DNA from: Cornus controversa
Taxonomy: Eukaryota; Streptophyta; Magnoliopsida; Cornales; Cornaceae
DNA: 64,000 bases
Assembly: GCA_026545225.1 (NCBI GenBank)
Contig: CM048846.1
Span: 40,001,501-40,065,500, forward strand
Direction: 5' to 3'
This document shows positions 32,135 to 45,123 of the stretch, piece by piece (the first letter of the stretch is position 1; each line of letters begins with the position of its first letter). The notes beneath the pieces are model-generated. The model was not told where the DNA came from. It searched no databases and saw only the letters and a list, made by a program, of their open reading frames with translations. Position numbers and translations under genes: made by a program.

Positions 32135-33127
32135 ATGCCTCCAAGAAGAGCACGAGACATAGGCACTGATGCTCCTCAGGAGCTAACAGATGGAACACAA
32201 TTTATGCATGACATGACAGATACTATGAGAAGAATGGCTAGGGAAGCCAGGGAAGAGGAGGTTCAGGCATTACCTAGGGTTGCCTTGAGCTGCCAAATGG
32301 TGGCAATGAAGGAATATGTGAAATTTAAGCTGCCTACCTTTAATGGCGTACAGGATCCATTGATGGCAGAGGGTTGGATTGACCAAACTCACAAACTCAT
32401 GGTTGCTTTAACAATCGATGAGGCTCTGAAAGTGGGAGTGGCAGCACTTCACTTATAGGGAGAAGTGGATCGGTGGTGGGAATTCATAGGGAATGTCCAC
32501 AACACCGAGACCATAGACTGGGAGACCTTTAAGTGGTTATTTTTTGACATTCTTTCCAACTTCAGTGAGAGACCAGATGAGGCAATAATTTATAGATCTA
32601 GTCCAAGGAGACTTAGACATTATGGGGTACGAGACCAAATTCACATCATTGGCTCGCTTTGCCCCAGAGATGGTGATGAATGAGGAACTAAAGGTGAGAG
32701 GTTCATGAAGGGACTAAAAACCTCTATCAGAAAGAGGATATCCATTTTAGGTTTGAGGACCTACAATGAAGTGGTTGACAGAGCCTTAGTGGTTGAGGAA
32801 GAAGAAAGAGACACCCAAATGATATGGGACTCTAAACAGCAAGTGAAGAGTGAGGGGTCATCTTTGGGTGGTCAAGGACGGAAGAGGAACAGGGAAGCCA
32901 AGTCAAGTTTCCAGGGGTAGTAGCAAGCTTGCTCGATACCTTCATTGTCCTTGTCTACCAGATCCTTACGACCTTCTGTGGTATGTTATAATTGCCATCA
33001 GATTGGCCATTTTAGCAGGGAGTGTCCACAGGGATATACAGTGGCACCAGTGCCAGCAAGGATAGTGGGGGAAATGGTGTGCTTCTCTTGTAAACAACCC
33101 GGGCATGTGAAAGCTAACTGCCCATAG
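32135..33127 (+). pseudogene. Element H gag
   Basis: It starts MPPRRARDIG at 32135, the typical first residues of a chromovirus gag. The capsid region follows (VKFKLPTFNGVQDPLMAEGWID, DRWWEF, a WETFK block), then a basic linker and two CCHC zinc knuckles (C-YN-C-HQIG-H-FSRE-C and C-FS-C-KQPG-H-VKAN-C) ending at 33127. A TAG at 32456-32458 and at least two frame changes break the reading between the parts. Confidence 0.85.
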
Positions 33128-35737
33128 AGTGGTACAAGGACTCAGTAGAGAGCTGGTCAGATGACTACAGTTCAGTCTGGCTTCAGGGCTTTACCACCAC
33201 CACGGCCAGCACAATCAGTATAGGGATTGCAAGTAGCGATGGGTTCCATGCCTACTTCTAGTCAGCAGTCAGGCTTATAAGGGACTGGCCAGTAAGGTCA
33301 GTAAACACGGGACCGTGTGTTCACGCTTACTCCGGTAGAGGACATATCAGGACCGTCAGTGGTCAGAGGTATTTTTCTGGTTTCTAGCTCATAGGTTAGG
33401 GTGTTGATAGATTCAGGAGCATCACATTCATTTATATCTGTTGTATTTGCTTGTGCTTTGGAGCTAAAGGTGTCATCACTGGAGTTACCATTGTCTATTG
33501 ATACACCAGTTGGGGGTAGGGTTACCCTAGATAGAGTATGTCGATTTTGCGAGATCATGGTTGCTGGGCATCGACTAGTGTTCGACTTTGTGTTGCTAGA
33601 CATGACCACTTTTGATGTCATTCTAGGTATGGATTGGCTATCTATATTTAGAGTCACAATTGATTGCCTTCGTAGGAGAGTGACAGTGTGCACACCTGAG
33701 GGTGATTGCTTTTACTTTGTGGGTGAGAGGAATGATTTTTACATTCTGTCTTTGCTTAGTTCTGGTGTATGGGACGGGGCTGGATATTGCTTAGCTAGCT
33801 TATTAGCCGAGGAGGATGAGATTGTGACTAGTGGAGGATTTCCACCGGTGGTTAGTGAGTTTTTAGATGTGTTTTTGGGAGACTTGACAGAGTTACCTCT
33901 GATGAGAGATGTTATGTGTAGCATTGATCTTGCTCCTAGTATCACGCCTATCTCTATAGCACCATATCGGATGGCACCAGTAGAGTTGATGGAGTTGAAA
34001 GATCAATTGCAAGAGTTGTTGGATAAGGGATTTGTATGACCTAGTATATCACCTTGGAGAGCTCCGGTCTTTTTTGCTAAAAAGAAGGACGAATCTTTAT
34101 AATTATGCGTAGACTACCGTAAGTTGAACCAAGCAACGATTAAGAACAAATATCCTTTGCCAATGATAGATGACTTGTTTGATCAGCTTAAGGGTTCGAC
34201 TTGTTTTTCAAAGATTGACTTGAGGTCGGGGTATTACTAGTTGAGGGTAAGGGAAGAGGACATTCCGAAAATAGCCTTTCGGACTAGATATGGCCACTAC
34301 GAGTTTCTAGTGATGCCATTTGGATTGATGAACGCACCGGCAACATTCATGGATTTGATGAACCGGATATTCAAGGTGTACTTGGATAGGTTTGTGGTGG
34401 TCTTCGTGGACGGCATTCTTATGTATTCTTATTCTATGGAGGAACATTAGATCCACTTGAGGGCAGTGTTGCAAACATTGAGAGAGCACCAGTTATATGC
34501 CAAGTTCAAAAAATGTAAATTTTGGCTAACGGAGGTGAAGTTCCTAGGACACGTGGTGTCGGAAGGAGGAGTATCTGTAGACCCTTCTAAGATAGAATCA
34601 GTAATGGATTGGAGGAGGCCTAAGAACGTATTCGAGATACGTAGCTTCTTGGAATTGGCAGGATATTACTGGTGCTTCGTGAAAGACTTTTGGAAGTTAG
34701 CAGCGCCAATGACCAAGCTTACTTGTAAAGGAGTTAAGTTTGAGTGGAACGATGCTTGTGAGCATTCTTTTATGGAATTGAAGCGTAGATTGACTAGTGC
34801 TCCAATATTGATTATTTCCAAGCGCGGTTTGGGTTATGTCATCTACTGTGATACTTAACAGGATGGTTTGGGATGTGTGTTGATGTAGACTAAGAGGGTT
34901 GTTTCATATGGTTCCTGACAGTTGAAGATCCACGAGCAAAATTACCCGACTCATGACTTAGAGTTGGCAGCAATAATTTTTGCTCCAGAAACGTGGAGGC
35001 ATTATCTCTATGGAGAGAAGTTTAAGGTTTTCTCAGATTATAAGAGCTTGAAGTACCTTTTTACACAAAAGGACTTGAATGTGAGGCAAAGGAGATGGGT
35101 TGAATACATGGAAGACTACAACTTTGATCTTCAGTATCACCCGGGAAAGGCTAATGTGGTTGCCGATGCATTGAGTAGGAAGTTGCATGACTCTTTGGCT
35201 AGTATTTCTATCCGTGATTGGAAGATGATGGAAGACATCTCAAAAATGGGATTGTGCTTCAGTGAGAGTGGTGGACAGGCCACGTTGTTCACGCTCATAG
35301 CACAACCGACTCTAGTGAGTAGGGTGGTTGGGGAGCAAAAACACAACAGTGAGTTAGATAGCATTCGCACTTGGATTACGGGTGGCAAAGCAGTGGAGGA
35401 TTGGGTTATTCATTCAGACGGAGGTCTGAGGTCTAAAGGCAGAATGGTTGTTCCATTGGCTTTTAGGGATGAAGTTCTAAGGAAGTTTCATAATTCCAGA
35501 CTTGTAGTACATCCCGGTGGTACCAAGATGTACAAAAATCTTCATAGGTAGTATTGGTGGAAGGGCATGAAGAACGACGTCGCATGGTTTGTGGCGATTT
35601 GCCTCACTTGTCAACAAGTGAGGCCGAGTATCAGAGACCAGCAAGTTTGTTACAACCATTACCAGTAGCTATGTGGAAGTGGGAACACGTCACTATGGAC
35701 TTTGTGACAGGGTTGCCTAGGACAAAGAAGAGTCATA
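33128..35737 (+). pseudogene. Element H pol: protease, RT, RNase H and part of integrase
   Basis: The protease reads VLIDSGASHSFIS (33398 on), with VTLDRVC and FDVILGMDWL. RT follows ([33 protein letters not shown]). The RT active site is FVDGILMYS where FVDDILVYS is expected, so a catalytic aspartate is lost. RNase H is recognisable (VIYCDT, YSDYKSLKYLFTQKDLN-like block, YHPGKANVVADALSRK). The integrase has the HHCC domain (VHPGGTKMY, LTCQQV) and the beginning of the core (MWKWEHVTMDFVTGLP). Homology ends at about 35737, before the remaining catalytic residues. Stops at 34037 and 34857 and several frameshifts show it is dead. Confidence 0.88.
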
Positions 35738-37393
35738 AGCTAAAGCATACCAACATAATTACAATGCTTTCCACTTAGTCCAAATGCCACAAGCTGACAT
35801 GGACATTTATCTACGTATCATAAGGGTCAAAACTTAAAAGAACTTCAAGAGTCCATCAACCAATCATGCCTCATCTTCTATTGGTGCCTTATCTGAAAAG
35901 GGTTAGGAAATAAGGGGTGAGCACCACAGCAGCTCAATAGGAATGATCCATCTCTACTCTAACTCAGCAGCTATGCATGAATACATTTGAAATCATTACA
36001 TATCTACATGACAATATCCATGTTTTTTACCCATAAACAATCACATTTTATAAATCATGCGTGATGCTTCACATTTCAATGTATACATAAATATAAAAAA
36101 TTGAACAAGTCACAATTCATATGTATAACTAACTCCACATAAATTCAAAAATCAATTCAATGGGGGCTAGCTTATCACTCCAATAGTAAGGGTCTCTTCG
36201 GCACCCAAACTCTACTTGCGTTTCTCGGTTTACTATTCCGATGGATACACCATCCGCTTGGCCAAGTTTTGGGTCTTTCACCCTAGGGATCCTTACCCTT
36301 ATCTTAATTTTCAATGTTGTCACACCCCAAAAACTCCCTTTTCACATAATGCATATTATCACATAAATGCACATCTCCCACACAATGCAATGCATTTTAT
36401 CAAATCAATGCATTTTTTTCCTCAACACAAGCTTGTCACAGTGTTATCCACTCATCTCATGAAAATCATCATGCTCATGCATTTTTCAAGAAAAATATAT
36501 CTTTCATGCACAATTCTATATCAAAACTCAGATTTTCATATTTTTATCAAATAAGTACAATTTCAACAAAATGCATTCATAGTCTCAATACCACATATGC
36601 AACATATATAAGCCCTCACTAACATATTAGACATATAAATATGCATAAATCACATTTTTATATTTATAAACATATACACGAAACTCTAATCTCACGAAAT
36701 CTTGAATCTATCCTTTATGTCACAATTTAAAGACGTATAAAATCAAAGTAAGGAAGAATTTCACACCCCTACCTCGAATCTCAAGCTTGAGAGCTAACTT
36801 TGAAAATTCCAGCCCTTTTAACTTCACATATTATGGAATTTGTTCGGTTCAAACCGAAGCCCTTGACGTCCCCTACAAACTTCCCATCTTCAGCTACCTC
36901 CAAATCACACCTTAAACACTCTTAAATCTTGAGAGAAGGGAGAAAGATGAAGTGGGAAAGTTTAGAGAGATAATGAGATTTGTAAATATGAAATATCCTA
37001 TACCCTTTGATATTTATCTCTCCTAGGGGCACGAAATGATTGTTTTGCCCCCAAGTCACTTAATGTACCCTCCCGACCTCCGTTTTCAATTTTGAAAACT
37101 CCAATGGTCTTGAAATAAATTCCTTAACACTTTAAAATTTTCATTTGGTCCATAACCAAAAATAATATTTTCTAAAAATTTTTCAAAATTTTTCGGACTC
37201 ATTTCATCCCGAATCTCCTGTTGACTAAAAAGTCAAACTATTTCAAAAGTTTCCAAAACTTTCCAAAATCATAATGCAACCCTCCAAACATGTTTCCCAC
37301 ACTCAAAACATGCTAAATATCATTGAAAATGAAATTAAAGCAATAAATAATGACAAAAATGAAAACCAACCAAAATTAGGCACAGTCTTTACA
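35738..37393 (-). repeat. 3' LTR of element G (distal end missing)
   Basis: It is colinear with about 43003-44473. The coding-strand start TGTAAAGACTGTGCC is preceded by the purine-rich AAGGTTGGGAGGT, the likely polypurine tract. The missing part would include the palindromic array found in the other LTR. Confidence 0.85.
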
Positions 37394-37439
37394 ACCTCCC
37401 AACCTTATAGGAATTTCGTTCTCGAAATTAGAATGTACC

Positions 37440-40400
37440 TCAAGTGGTGAACAAATTGGGGTACTTTGAGCGGACTTCTTGTTCTCGCTCTCATGTAGCC
37501 TCTTCTACCCCATGATGCCTCCAATGCACTTTAACCAAATGAATGGTTTTGCCTCGAAGCACTTGCTCTCTAGTATCCAAAATTTGGATCGGCCTCTCCT
37601 CGTATGACACGTCCTCCTCCACCTCAAAGTCTACCCAATCAAGTACATGTGAAAGATCCGACTCATACTTCCTTAACATAGATACGTGGAAGGTGTTGTG
37701 CACAGTTGACAATTGCAGTGGCAACGCCAAGCGATAAGAAACCTCTCCTACCTGATCCAAAATCTCAAATGATCCGATAAATCATGGCGCTAGCTTGCCA
37801 CTATGATCGAACCTCATCAAACTCCTCTATGGTGAGACCTTTAGAAAGACATGGTCCCTCACCTCAAATGCCAAAGGTATCAGCATAGCTTTTTTGATGA
37901 ATTTGAGCCCTAAGCAATCTCTGCCGAATTACCTTGATCTTCTCCGTAGTCTCTCGATGGTCCCAAAGACACTGCCTCTCTGACCTCAGTCCAACAGACA
38001 GGTGACATACACGGTCTACCATACAAAGCCTCGAATGGAATCATCTCAGTGCTAGCTTGATAGCTATTATTTTATGCAAACTCCACCAACAGAAGGTGAC
38101 CCTCCCAACTACCTCAAAGATCAAGCATACACGCTCACAACATATCCTCCAGAATCTGTATAATACGCCGGGACTGACCATCCATCTGAGGATGAAAAAT
38201 CGTACTAAAGTGAAGGTCTGTATCAAGTGCTGCTTGAAAATTCTGCCAAAATTGAGATGTAAATGGTGGGTCTCTATTTGAAATAATAGAAACTAGCACA
38301 CTATGAAGTTTAAGGATCTGCTCAATGTACAGTCTACTGAGAGTATCCACATCATTAGTCACTCTGATAAAAGTGAGCCACTTTCGTTATTCTATGAACG
38401 ACAACCCAAACTACATCATGACTCTTCCTCGACCTTAGACGTCCCATCACAAAATCCATAATGACATGCTTCCACTTCCACATAGCCACAGGCAATGGCT
38501 GTAATAACCCCGCTGGTCTTTGATATTCGACCTTCACTTGTTGACAAATGAGGCATTTTACCACAAACTGAGCTACATCCTTTTTATACCCTTCCACTAA
38601 TATTGCCAGCATAGGTTATGATACATCTTGGTACCACCTAGATGCACTGTAAGTCTCGAGTTATGAAACTCTTTCAAAGTCTTGTCCTGACTAGCTAAGG
38701 GAAAAAACATCTTCTCTTTGAATTTCATACTCTCATCTAAATGAATGTCCATCCTTCCATCACTTCACCACCCAAAATTCATGTGCGAATAGCCTCAATC
38801 TCACTATCACACCTCTGTTCCTCTATTACTCGACTCACTAATGTTGGTTAAGCAATAAGAGTACATAACATCATCGGTCCATCATCCTCACTAAAATGTA
38901 ATCCCATTTTTGTAATGTCTTCCATTATCTTCCACTCCTGTATGGCTAAGCTCACTAAGTTACTATGTGACTTCCTATGCAATGCATCCGCTACCATATT
39001 GGCTTTTCCCGAATGATATTGCAAGTCGAAGTTATAGTCTTCCATATACTCCATCCACCTCTGGTGCCTTATATTTAAATCCTTTTGTGAGAAAATGTAT
39101 TTGAGATTTTTACGTTTCGAAAACACTTTAAACTTCTCACTATACAAGTAGTATATCCACACCTTAAGTGAAAAGATCACGACTGCCAATTCCAAGTCGT
39201 GTGTCAGGTAATTTTATTTATACGTCTTCAATTGCCTTGAACCATACGCCACTACTCATTCAGTTTGTATTACCACATATCCCAGATCGAGCTATGAAGC
39301 ATCACAATAAATCATGTACCTCAACCCTCGTTCTGGAATGATCAAAATTGGTGCTGAAGTCAACCAACTCTTCAATTTCATGAATGCATGCTCGCAAGCA
39401 TCATTCCATACAAATTTCACTCATTTTTGGGTAAGCTTTGTCATTAGTGCTGCTAACCTCGAAAAGTTTTTTACAAACCTCCAATAATATCCAGCCAATC
39501 CCCAAGAAACTACGTATCTCAAGTACGCTCTTTAGGTCTTTCCCAACTCATTACAACCTCTATCTTGGATGGATCCACCAAAATTCCTCATTCGGACACA
39601 ACATGCCCAAGGAATTTCACCTCTGCTAGCCATAATTCAAATTTCTCGTATTTGGCATATAATTGGTGTTCTCTTAGAAGTTGTAACACAATCCTCAAGT
39701 GCCCCTCGTGCTCCTCTTCCAAAGATGAGTACACTAGGATGTCATCAACAAACATAACCACAAACTTGTCTAAGTAGGCATTGAACACTCGATTCATCAA
39801 ATTTATGAATGTTGCCGGTGCATTCGTTAAACCAAACGACATCACTAAAAACTCATAGTGCCCATATCGTGTATGAAAAGTAATTTTTTGAATGTCCGCC
39901 TCTCTAATCCTCAACTGATAATAACCCGATCTCAGGTTTATCTTTGAGAAACATCTCAAACCCTTAAGTTGGTCAAACAACTTGTCTATCTTTGGTAAAG
40001 GATACTTTTTCTTAATCGTTGCTCGATTCAAATTTCGATAGTCAATGCAAAGTCGCAAAGATCCGTCCTCTTCTTAGCGAAAAGAACCGGAGCTCCCCAA
40101 GGTGAAATACTAGGATGTATCAATCCCTTATCTAGTAGCTCTTATAATTGGTCATATAGCTCTTTCAACTCAGCCGGTGCCATTCGGTACAATGCCATAG
40201 AAATGGGCGCAGTACCTGGAGCAAGTTCTATCACAAACTTCACTTCCCATTTTGGAGGCAACTGTGTGAGGTCCCCCAGAAATACATCCAAAAATTCACA
40301 CACTACACGAGGAAGCTCTCCAAATATCTCATCATCACCATCTACAAGTAAGCTCGCCAAGAAATGCCCAAGCCCTTTCCGATCACTAGAACCATGCGAA

Positions 40401-40790
40401 GACGACAAGTAAAAGTCATCTCGCTCTCCCACAAAATAAATGCTAACACCTTCCGGTGTATACAAGGTCACTCTTCCCTGATAACAATCAATCTTGGCCC
40501 TATAGGTCGATAGTTAATCCATACCCAAGATCACATCGAAACTAGACATATCGAGAAGGATGAAATCAAACACTAATTGATGTCCCAAAATTTTGATCTC
40601 ACAAGATCGGCATATACTACTCAAAGTCACTCTACCACCAACTAGCGTATCAATGGATAAAATCGAGTCCAAAGATGACACTTTCAACCCCAAAACACAA
40701 GCAAATGCACATAAAATGAATAAATGTGATGCACCCAAATCTGCTAAAATCCTAGCCCACGAGCTAGATATAAGAAATTTACCTTAGACC
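37440..40790 (-). pseudogene. Element G pol: protease to integrase with chromodomain-like tail
   Basis: The protease has LGASHLFI, VTLSSIC and FDVILGMD (40738-40514). RT begins PPKWEVKFVIELAPGTAPIS; its core has [20 protein letters not shown] and an intact active site [10 protein letters not shown] (39588-40058). RNase H has FSKRKNLKYIFSQKDLN and MVADALHRK (38848-39195). The integrase has the HHCC zinc domain (LICQQVK), the core (WKWKHVIMDFV, FHPQMDGQS), and the tail VFHVSMLRKY, EERPIQILD, GKTIHLVKVHWRHH, VEEAT. A TAG replaces the tail tryptophan and the gene ends at 37440. Stops separate nearly every block. Confidence 0.88.
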
Positions 40791-40799
40791 ACTAACGAT

Positions 40800-42010
40800 C
40801 CTGCTGAGGTCTCTGCTGGGACAAGAGTAAAGGCACGACCATGTGCTTTCTAGCCCTATTGTCCCATACCTAGATGTGCAAACTACTGACTAGGAGTGCT
40901 AAGCATGGCTCCTCTAGCCGGTGCCCATGAACTCTGAACTGACGACATTATCTATGGTGGTGGCAATGTCCTAAAACCTGACTGTGAAGTAGCAGATTAT
41001 GTAAGACGCTACTATGAACCAACCCCACTCTATGCATCCCTCCTCTGTGGGTAATTCCAACAAATGAGAACCATTTGCTGACGATGAAAGCACTTCTTAT
41101 TTGCCTCTACAGTGGCCTGTCCTTGTGTACTCAACCATTCTGTGCCCAGAAACCACTCTACATCAGAAAGATCCTGTAGGTATAGCCATAGATGCTACCG
41201 ATTGGGCTTCCTTGTAAGAACGAACCACCATCCCTTCGCTTCTTTCTAGCACGATCATCTGGAAAGGACCCCGTGCTCCTTGTCCGGTTCTTCGCTTCTC
41301 TTATTCTTTGGTTATCATTACCAAGCTCCTTGGCTACCAATGCCCTCTCTACCACTGCTGCATAATTGGTCAAACCAAGAATCCCAACTCTATCTCATAA
41401 GTAAGGTCGAAGACCTCTTATGAACTGCTTGATCTTCAGTTCTTCCGTTGAAATAATCTCTTTTTCAAATAGAGCTAAGGAGGTAAATTTAGTCTTATAC
41501 TTCATCACTGTCATCGTTTCTTGAGTTAAGTTGAAGAACTCTCTCCTCATACTGTCCTTCACCGTCACTGGAAAGTACTTCTCAGAGAAAAGCACTTGGA
41601 ATGTGTCCCATTCCATTGTCTCAATATCGTGAAAGTCTCTCAAGAATTTCCACCAACGTTTGGCATCATCCTTAAGGTTGTGAGATACCACTTTTACTTT
41701 CAGATCTTCCTCTATCTCAAGCACGGTGAGGAGTGTGACCATCTCATCCAACCAACTTTCAGCTACTATTAGATTCGATCCACCAGAATATGACGGTTGA
41801 CCAAGTTTCTTGACATGTCCTAATGTCATTATCATTCTGTTAGGAGGAACTGCTCTTGGCAGAGCTTGTGTCTCCTATTGGGTTTCCCGTTTCATTTCCC
41901 TAGCAATTTGTCACATGGTAGTGACCAGGTCGCGCATAAATTGCTCTCCTCCAATAGGAACTACTTCCGGTGTCCTTTCGCGTGACAAGAAGATACTTAA
42001 GTCCAAAACA
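40800..42010 (-). pseudogene. Element G gag
   Basis: Coding order: an N-terminal block resembling element H gag (GGEQFMRDLVTTM, ETQALPRAVPP), the capsid core (41835-41395: AESWLDEMVTLLTVLEIEE, DDAKRWWKFLRDF, FSEKYFPVTVKDSMRREFF), a basic linker (41373-41158) and a degenerate zinc-knuckle region near 41070. Stops interrupt it. Confidence 0.8.
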
Positions 42011-42223
42011 TAAATATCATTGTCCAATTCCATTCATGGATACTCACAACATGTAACCTAGCATGTTATATCAAACAAGTAAGCAAATAAAAAATTTCAT
42101 GTATTATGCACTTAGCCTTAACTCATACTCAAACACTTCAAATCTAGGATCAGAACCCCAAGTTCACAACTTTACGCATGGTCCAACTCCACCCATCGTC
42201 TAAAGGTATTCAAACCCGGTTAA

Positions 42224-42325
42224 GCTCTAATACTAAATTTCCATGCTCGAATTTTCGTTCTCCAGAAACCAAGGGTGACTTAGGCTCATTATCCATACTC
42301 TAATTATGATCACTTTTTGATACCA
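42224..42325 (-). other. Primer site of element G and a second primer-like copy
   Basis: The LTR-proximal site (42315-42325, coding strand TGGTATCAAAA) is degenerate. A second, TAGTATTAGAGC (42224-42235), lies about 90 bases further in, next to a second copy of the LTR terminus (CTCGAATTTTCGTTCTCCAG on the plus strand, from about 42253). This is the same arrangement as in element A. Confidence 0.65.
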
Positions 42326-42328
42326 AGT

Positions 42329-44473
42329 TGTCACACCTCGATTTCCATTCGCCAGAATCTAAGGGCGAATAGTGTTGTAATATCATTCAAACCACTAATC
42401 ACCTATCTAATCATCAATCTCGAAGCGAAAGCTTAAATCGTGTGCACATACATACGACCATGCATTATAGACTCAACATGTCTCATTGGGGTCGATACCT
42501 AATGCCCCATGTCCATCCTAAGGCAATTCAACATTTTTGCCAGGCATGCATTTCAATGGATCGAAGTGCCCCTTTCGATGCATTGAACATGTATCGAAAC
42601 AAGAAGCAAAAATCCCTGGATTTTGTACAGACCATATTTCCTTTAATTTCGATGCATCGATTCAAAGGTTTCGATGCATCGACTGTGAGATGCATCGAAA
42701 TATGGATTTGGATGCATCGAAGTCACTCGACTGTTTCAATCAGCCACTCATCAAGTGACCTCAATGTCCATACTCCTAACCTACTCTCAACCTAATGTTC
42801 TCGTGCATTCTCTATAGATAAAAATAAATCAAAGGAATGCTTAAAATCATTATGAACATAATCCAAATGTAAATTCACATCTCAAGTATCCATATCCAAG
42901 AATTTCATACATAATGGAACTAAAACCAACGTTCTTCAATTCATACACCAAAAATCACATGTGATCTATATACATAAAGTCATTACATGTGAAGGTAAAA
43001 TATACCAACATAATTACAATGTTTTCTACTTACTCCACATGGCACAAGCCAGCAAGAGTCCATCAACCAATCATGCCTCATCCTCCATTGGTGCCTTATC
43101 TAAAAAGAGTTTAAAAATAAGGGGTGAGAACCACGGCGGCTCAGTAGGAATGATCCACCCATCTCAACTCTAACTCGACAGCCATGCATATGAAATCATT
43201 ACATATCTATATGACAATTATTTATACTTTTTACCCATAAATAATCATGTTTTATAAATCATGCGTGATGCTTCACATTTCAATGTATACATACATATAA
43301 CAAATTGAGCAAGTCACAATTCATATGTATAACCCACGCCACATAAATCCAAAAATCAATTCAATAAGGACAACTCTGCTTGTGTTTCTCGGTTTACTAT
43401 CTCGACGGATACGTCATCCGCTTGGCCAAGTTTTGGGTCTTTCACCCTTGGAATCCTTACCCTTATCTTAATTCTCAATGTTGTCACGCCCCAAAAATTC
43501 GCTTTTATCAAATCAATGCATTTTCTTCCTCAACACAAGATTGTCATAATGTTATCCACTCATCTTATGAAAATCATCATGCTCATGCATTTTTCAAGAA
43601 AAATATATCTTTAATGCACAATTCTATATCAAAACTCAGATTTTCATAATTTCATCAAATAAGTACAATTTCAACAAAATGCATTCATAGTCTCAATACC
43701 ACATATGCAACATATATAAGCCCTAACTAACATGTTAGACATATAAATATGCATAAATCACATTTTTATATATATAAACATATACACGAAACTCTAATCT
43801 CACGAAATCTTGAATCTATCCTTTATGTCACAATTTAAAGACGTATAAAATCAAAGTAAGGAAGAATTTCATACCCCTACCTCGAATCTCAAGCTTGAGA
43901 GCTAACTTTGAAAATTCCAGCCCTTTCAACTTCATAGATCGTGGACTTTGTTCAGTTCAAACCGAAGCCCTTGACATCCCCTACACACTTCCCTTCTTCA
44001 ACTACCTCCAAATCACACCTTAAACACTCTTAAATCTAGAGAGATGAAGTGGGAGAGTTTAGAGAGATAATGAGATCTATAAATATGATATATCCCAAAC
44101 CCTTTGATATTTATCTCACTCCTAGGGGCACGAAATGACTGTTTTGCCCCCGAGCCACTTAACGTACCATTTTGACCTCCGTTTTTGATTTCAAAAACTT
44201 CGATGGTCTTGAAATAACTTCCTTAACACTCTAAAATTTTAGTTTGATGCATAGCCAAAAAGAATATTTTCTGGAATTTCCGAACTCATTAAATGTCACC
44301 CGGGGCTTCGTTGACCAAAAAGTCAAACTTTTACAAAAGATTCCAAAACCATAATACAACCTTCCAAACAAGTTTCTTGCACTCAAAATATTTTAAATAT
44401 CATTTAAAATGCAATTAAAGCAATAAATGATGAAAAAAATTAAAATCGGCCAAAATTGGGCACGGTCTCCACA
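42329..44473 (-). repeat. 5' LTR of element G
   Basis: On the plus strand it runs from TGTCACACCTCGATTTCC to GGGCACGGTCTCCACA, 2145 bp. The part from about 43003 matches 35743-37393. It contains the palindromic array at 42547-42729. Confidence 0.85.
42547..42729. repeat. Palindromic repeat array, TGCATCGA version, in LTR G
   Basis: About seven units occur, including ATTTCGATGCATCGATT, GTTTCGATGCATCGACT, GATGCATCGAAAT, GGATGCATCGAAG and the decayed TTTCGATGCATTGAA. The consensus TTTCGATGCATCGAAA is a perfect palindrome. Confidence 0.85.
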
Positions 44474-44849
44474 AGTTATATAGAACCGCTTCCAAATATC
44501 CCTTGTGGGAGCAAGTGCCCATATCTGCTATAACAAGTGTCCAATTTTGTTGTATTGAAAATTTAATTAGATATGAAAATTAATTAAAGTGTTTTTCCAA
44601 TTCAAATTCAATACACTAAGAATGTGAAATGTGCACCAGCATATTGTTTTTCAAATTATCTATAAAAGATATTATCATACTTAAGAAAATTTTAGCGTCC
44701 TCACTCACACATATTATGATAAGTTATGAAATTTAAATTCTCATAGAGTTGAGTTGACTTGGTTAGTTTTTGAAATTGCTGATACAAAAATTTGTACAAT
44801 TCAATTTGATGAGATCTTCTGCAAAACAGAAAAGATGTGACTGCACCGG

Positions 44850-45078
44850 TAGGTGCCATCAAGTTAGTACTCTCCTAAGCTTTCTTTTTGTACAAAATTT
44901 TCTCATACCATTCCAAAATTATGCAAATACCCTCTACCATTTGTTGACTGTTACAATAGTATTAACATTTTTGGATTTGAAATTTCTATAATATCCTTCT
45001 TTATTGATAAAAGTGACCTTAAATCATTTTTAGATCTATTAATCACCCTATAATGCAAACGGGTTATCCATATTTTGT

Positions 45079-45123
<45 letters not shown>

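Larger units (their letters stand above)
26330..35737 (+). mobile_element. Element H: Ty3/gypsy chromovirus (Tekay/Del-like), 3' end missing
   Basis: Plus-strand order: 5' LTR in two pieces (26330-27511 and 31650-31874) split by solo LTR F, tRNA-iMet primer site (31878-31889), gag, protease, RT, RNase H, integrase zinc-binding region and the start of the integrase core. It stops abruptly at about 35737 against the truncated LTR of element G. The LTR start TGTAGAGACCATGACCAATTTTGG is homologous to the LTR start of G (TGTGGAGACCGTGCCCAATTTTGG), so H and G are related. Many stops and frameshifts are present. Confidence 0.88.
35738..44473 (-). mobile_element. Element G: Ty3/gypsy chromovirus (Tekay/Del-like), 3' LTR truncated
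   Basis: Coding order on the minus strand: 5' LTR (44473-42329), iMet-type primer site, gag, protease, RT, RNase H, integrase with chromodomain-like tail, 3' LTR (37393-35738). The 3' LTR lacks about 650 bases at its distal end: homology to the other LTR starts at the equivalent of about 43003. It abuts the broken integrase of element H, so the left end was lost by deletion or recombination. The protein order is complete but broken by many stops. Confidence 0.88.
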
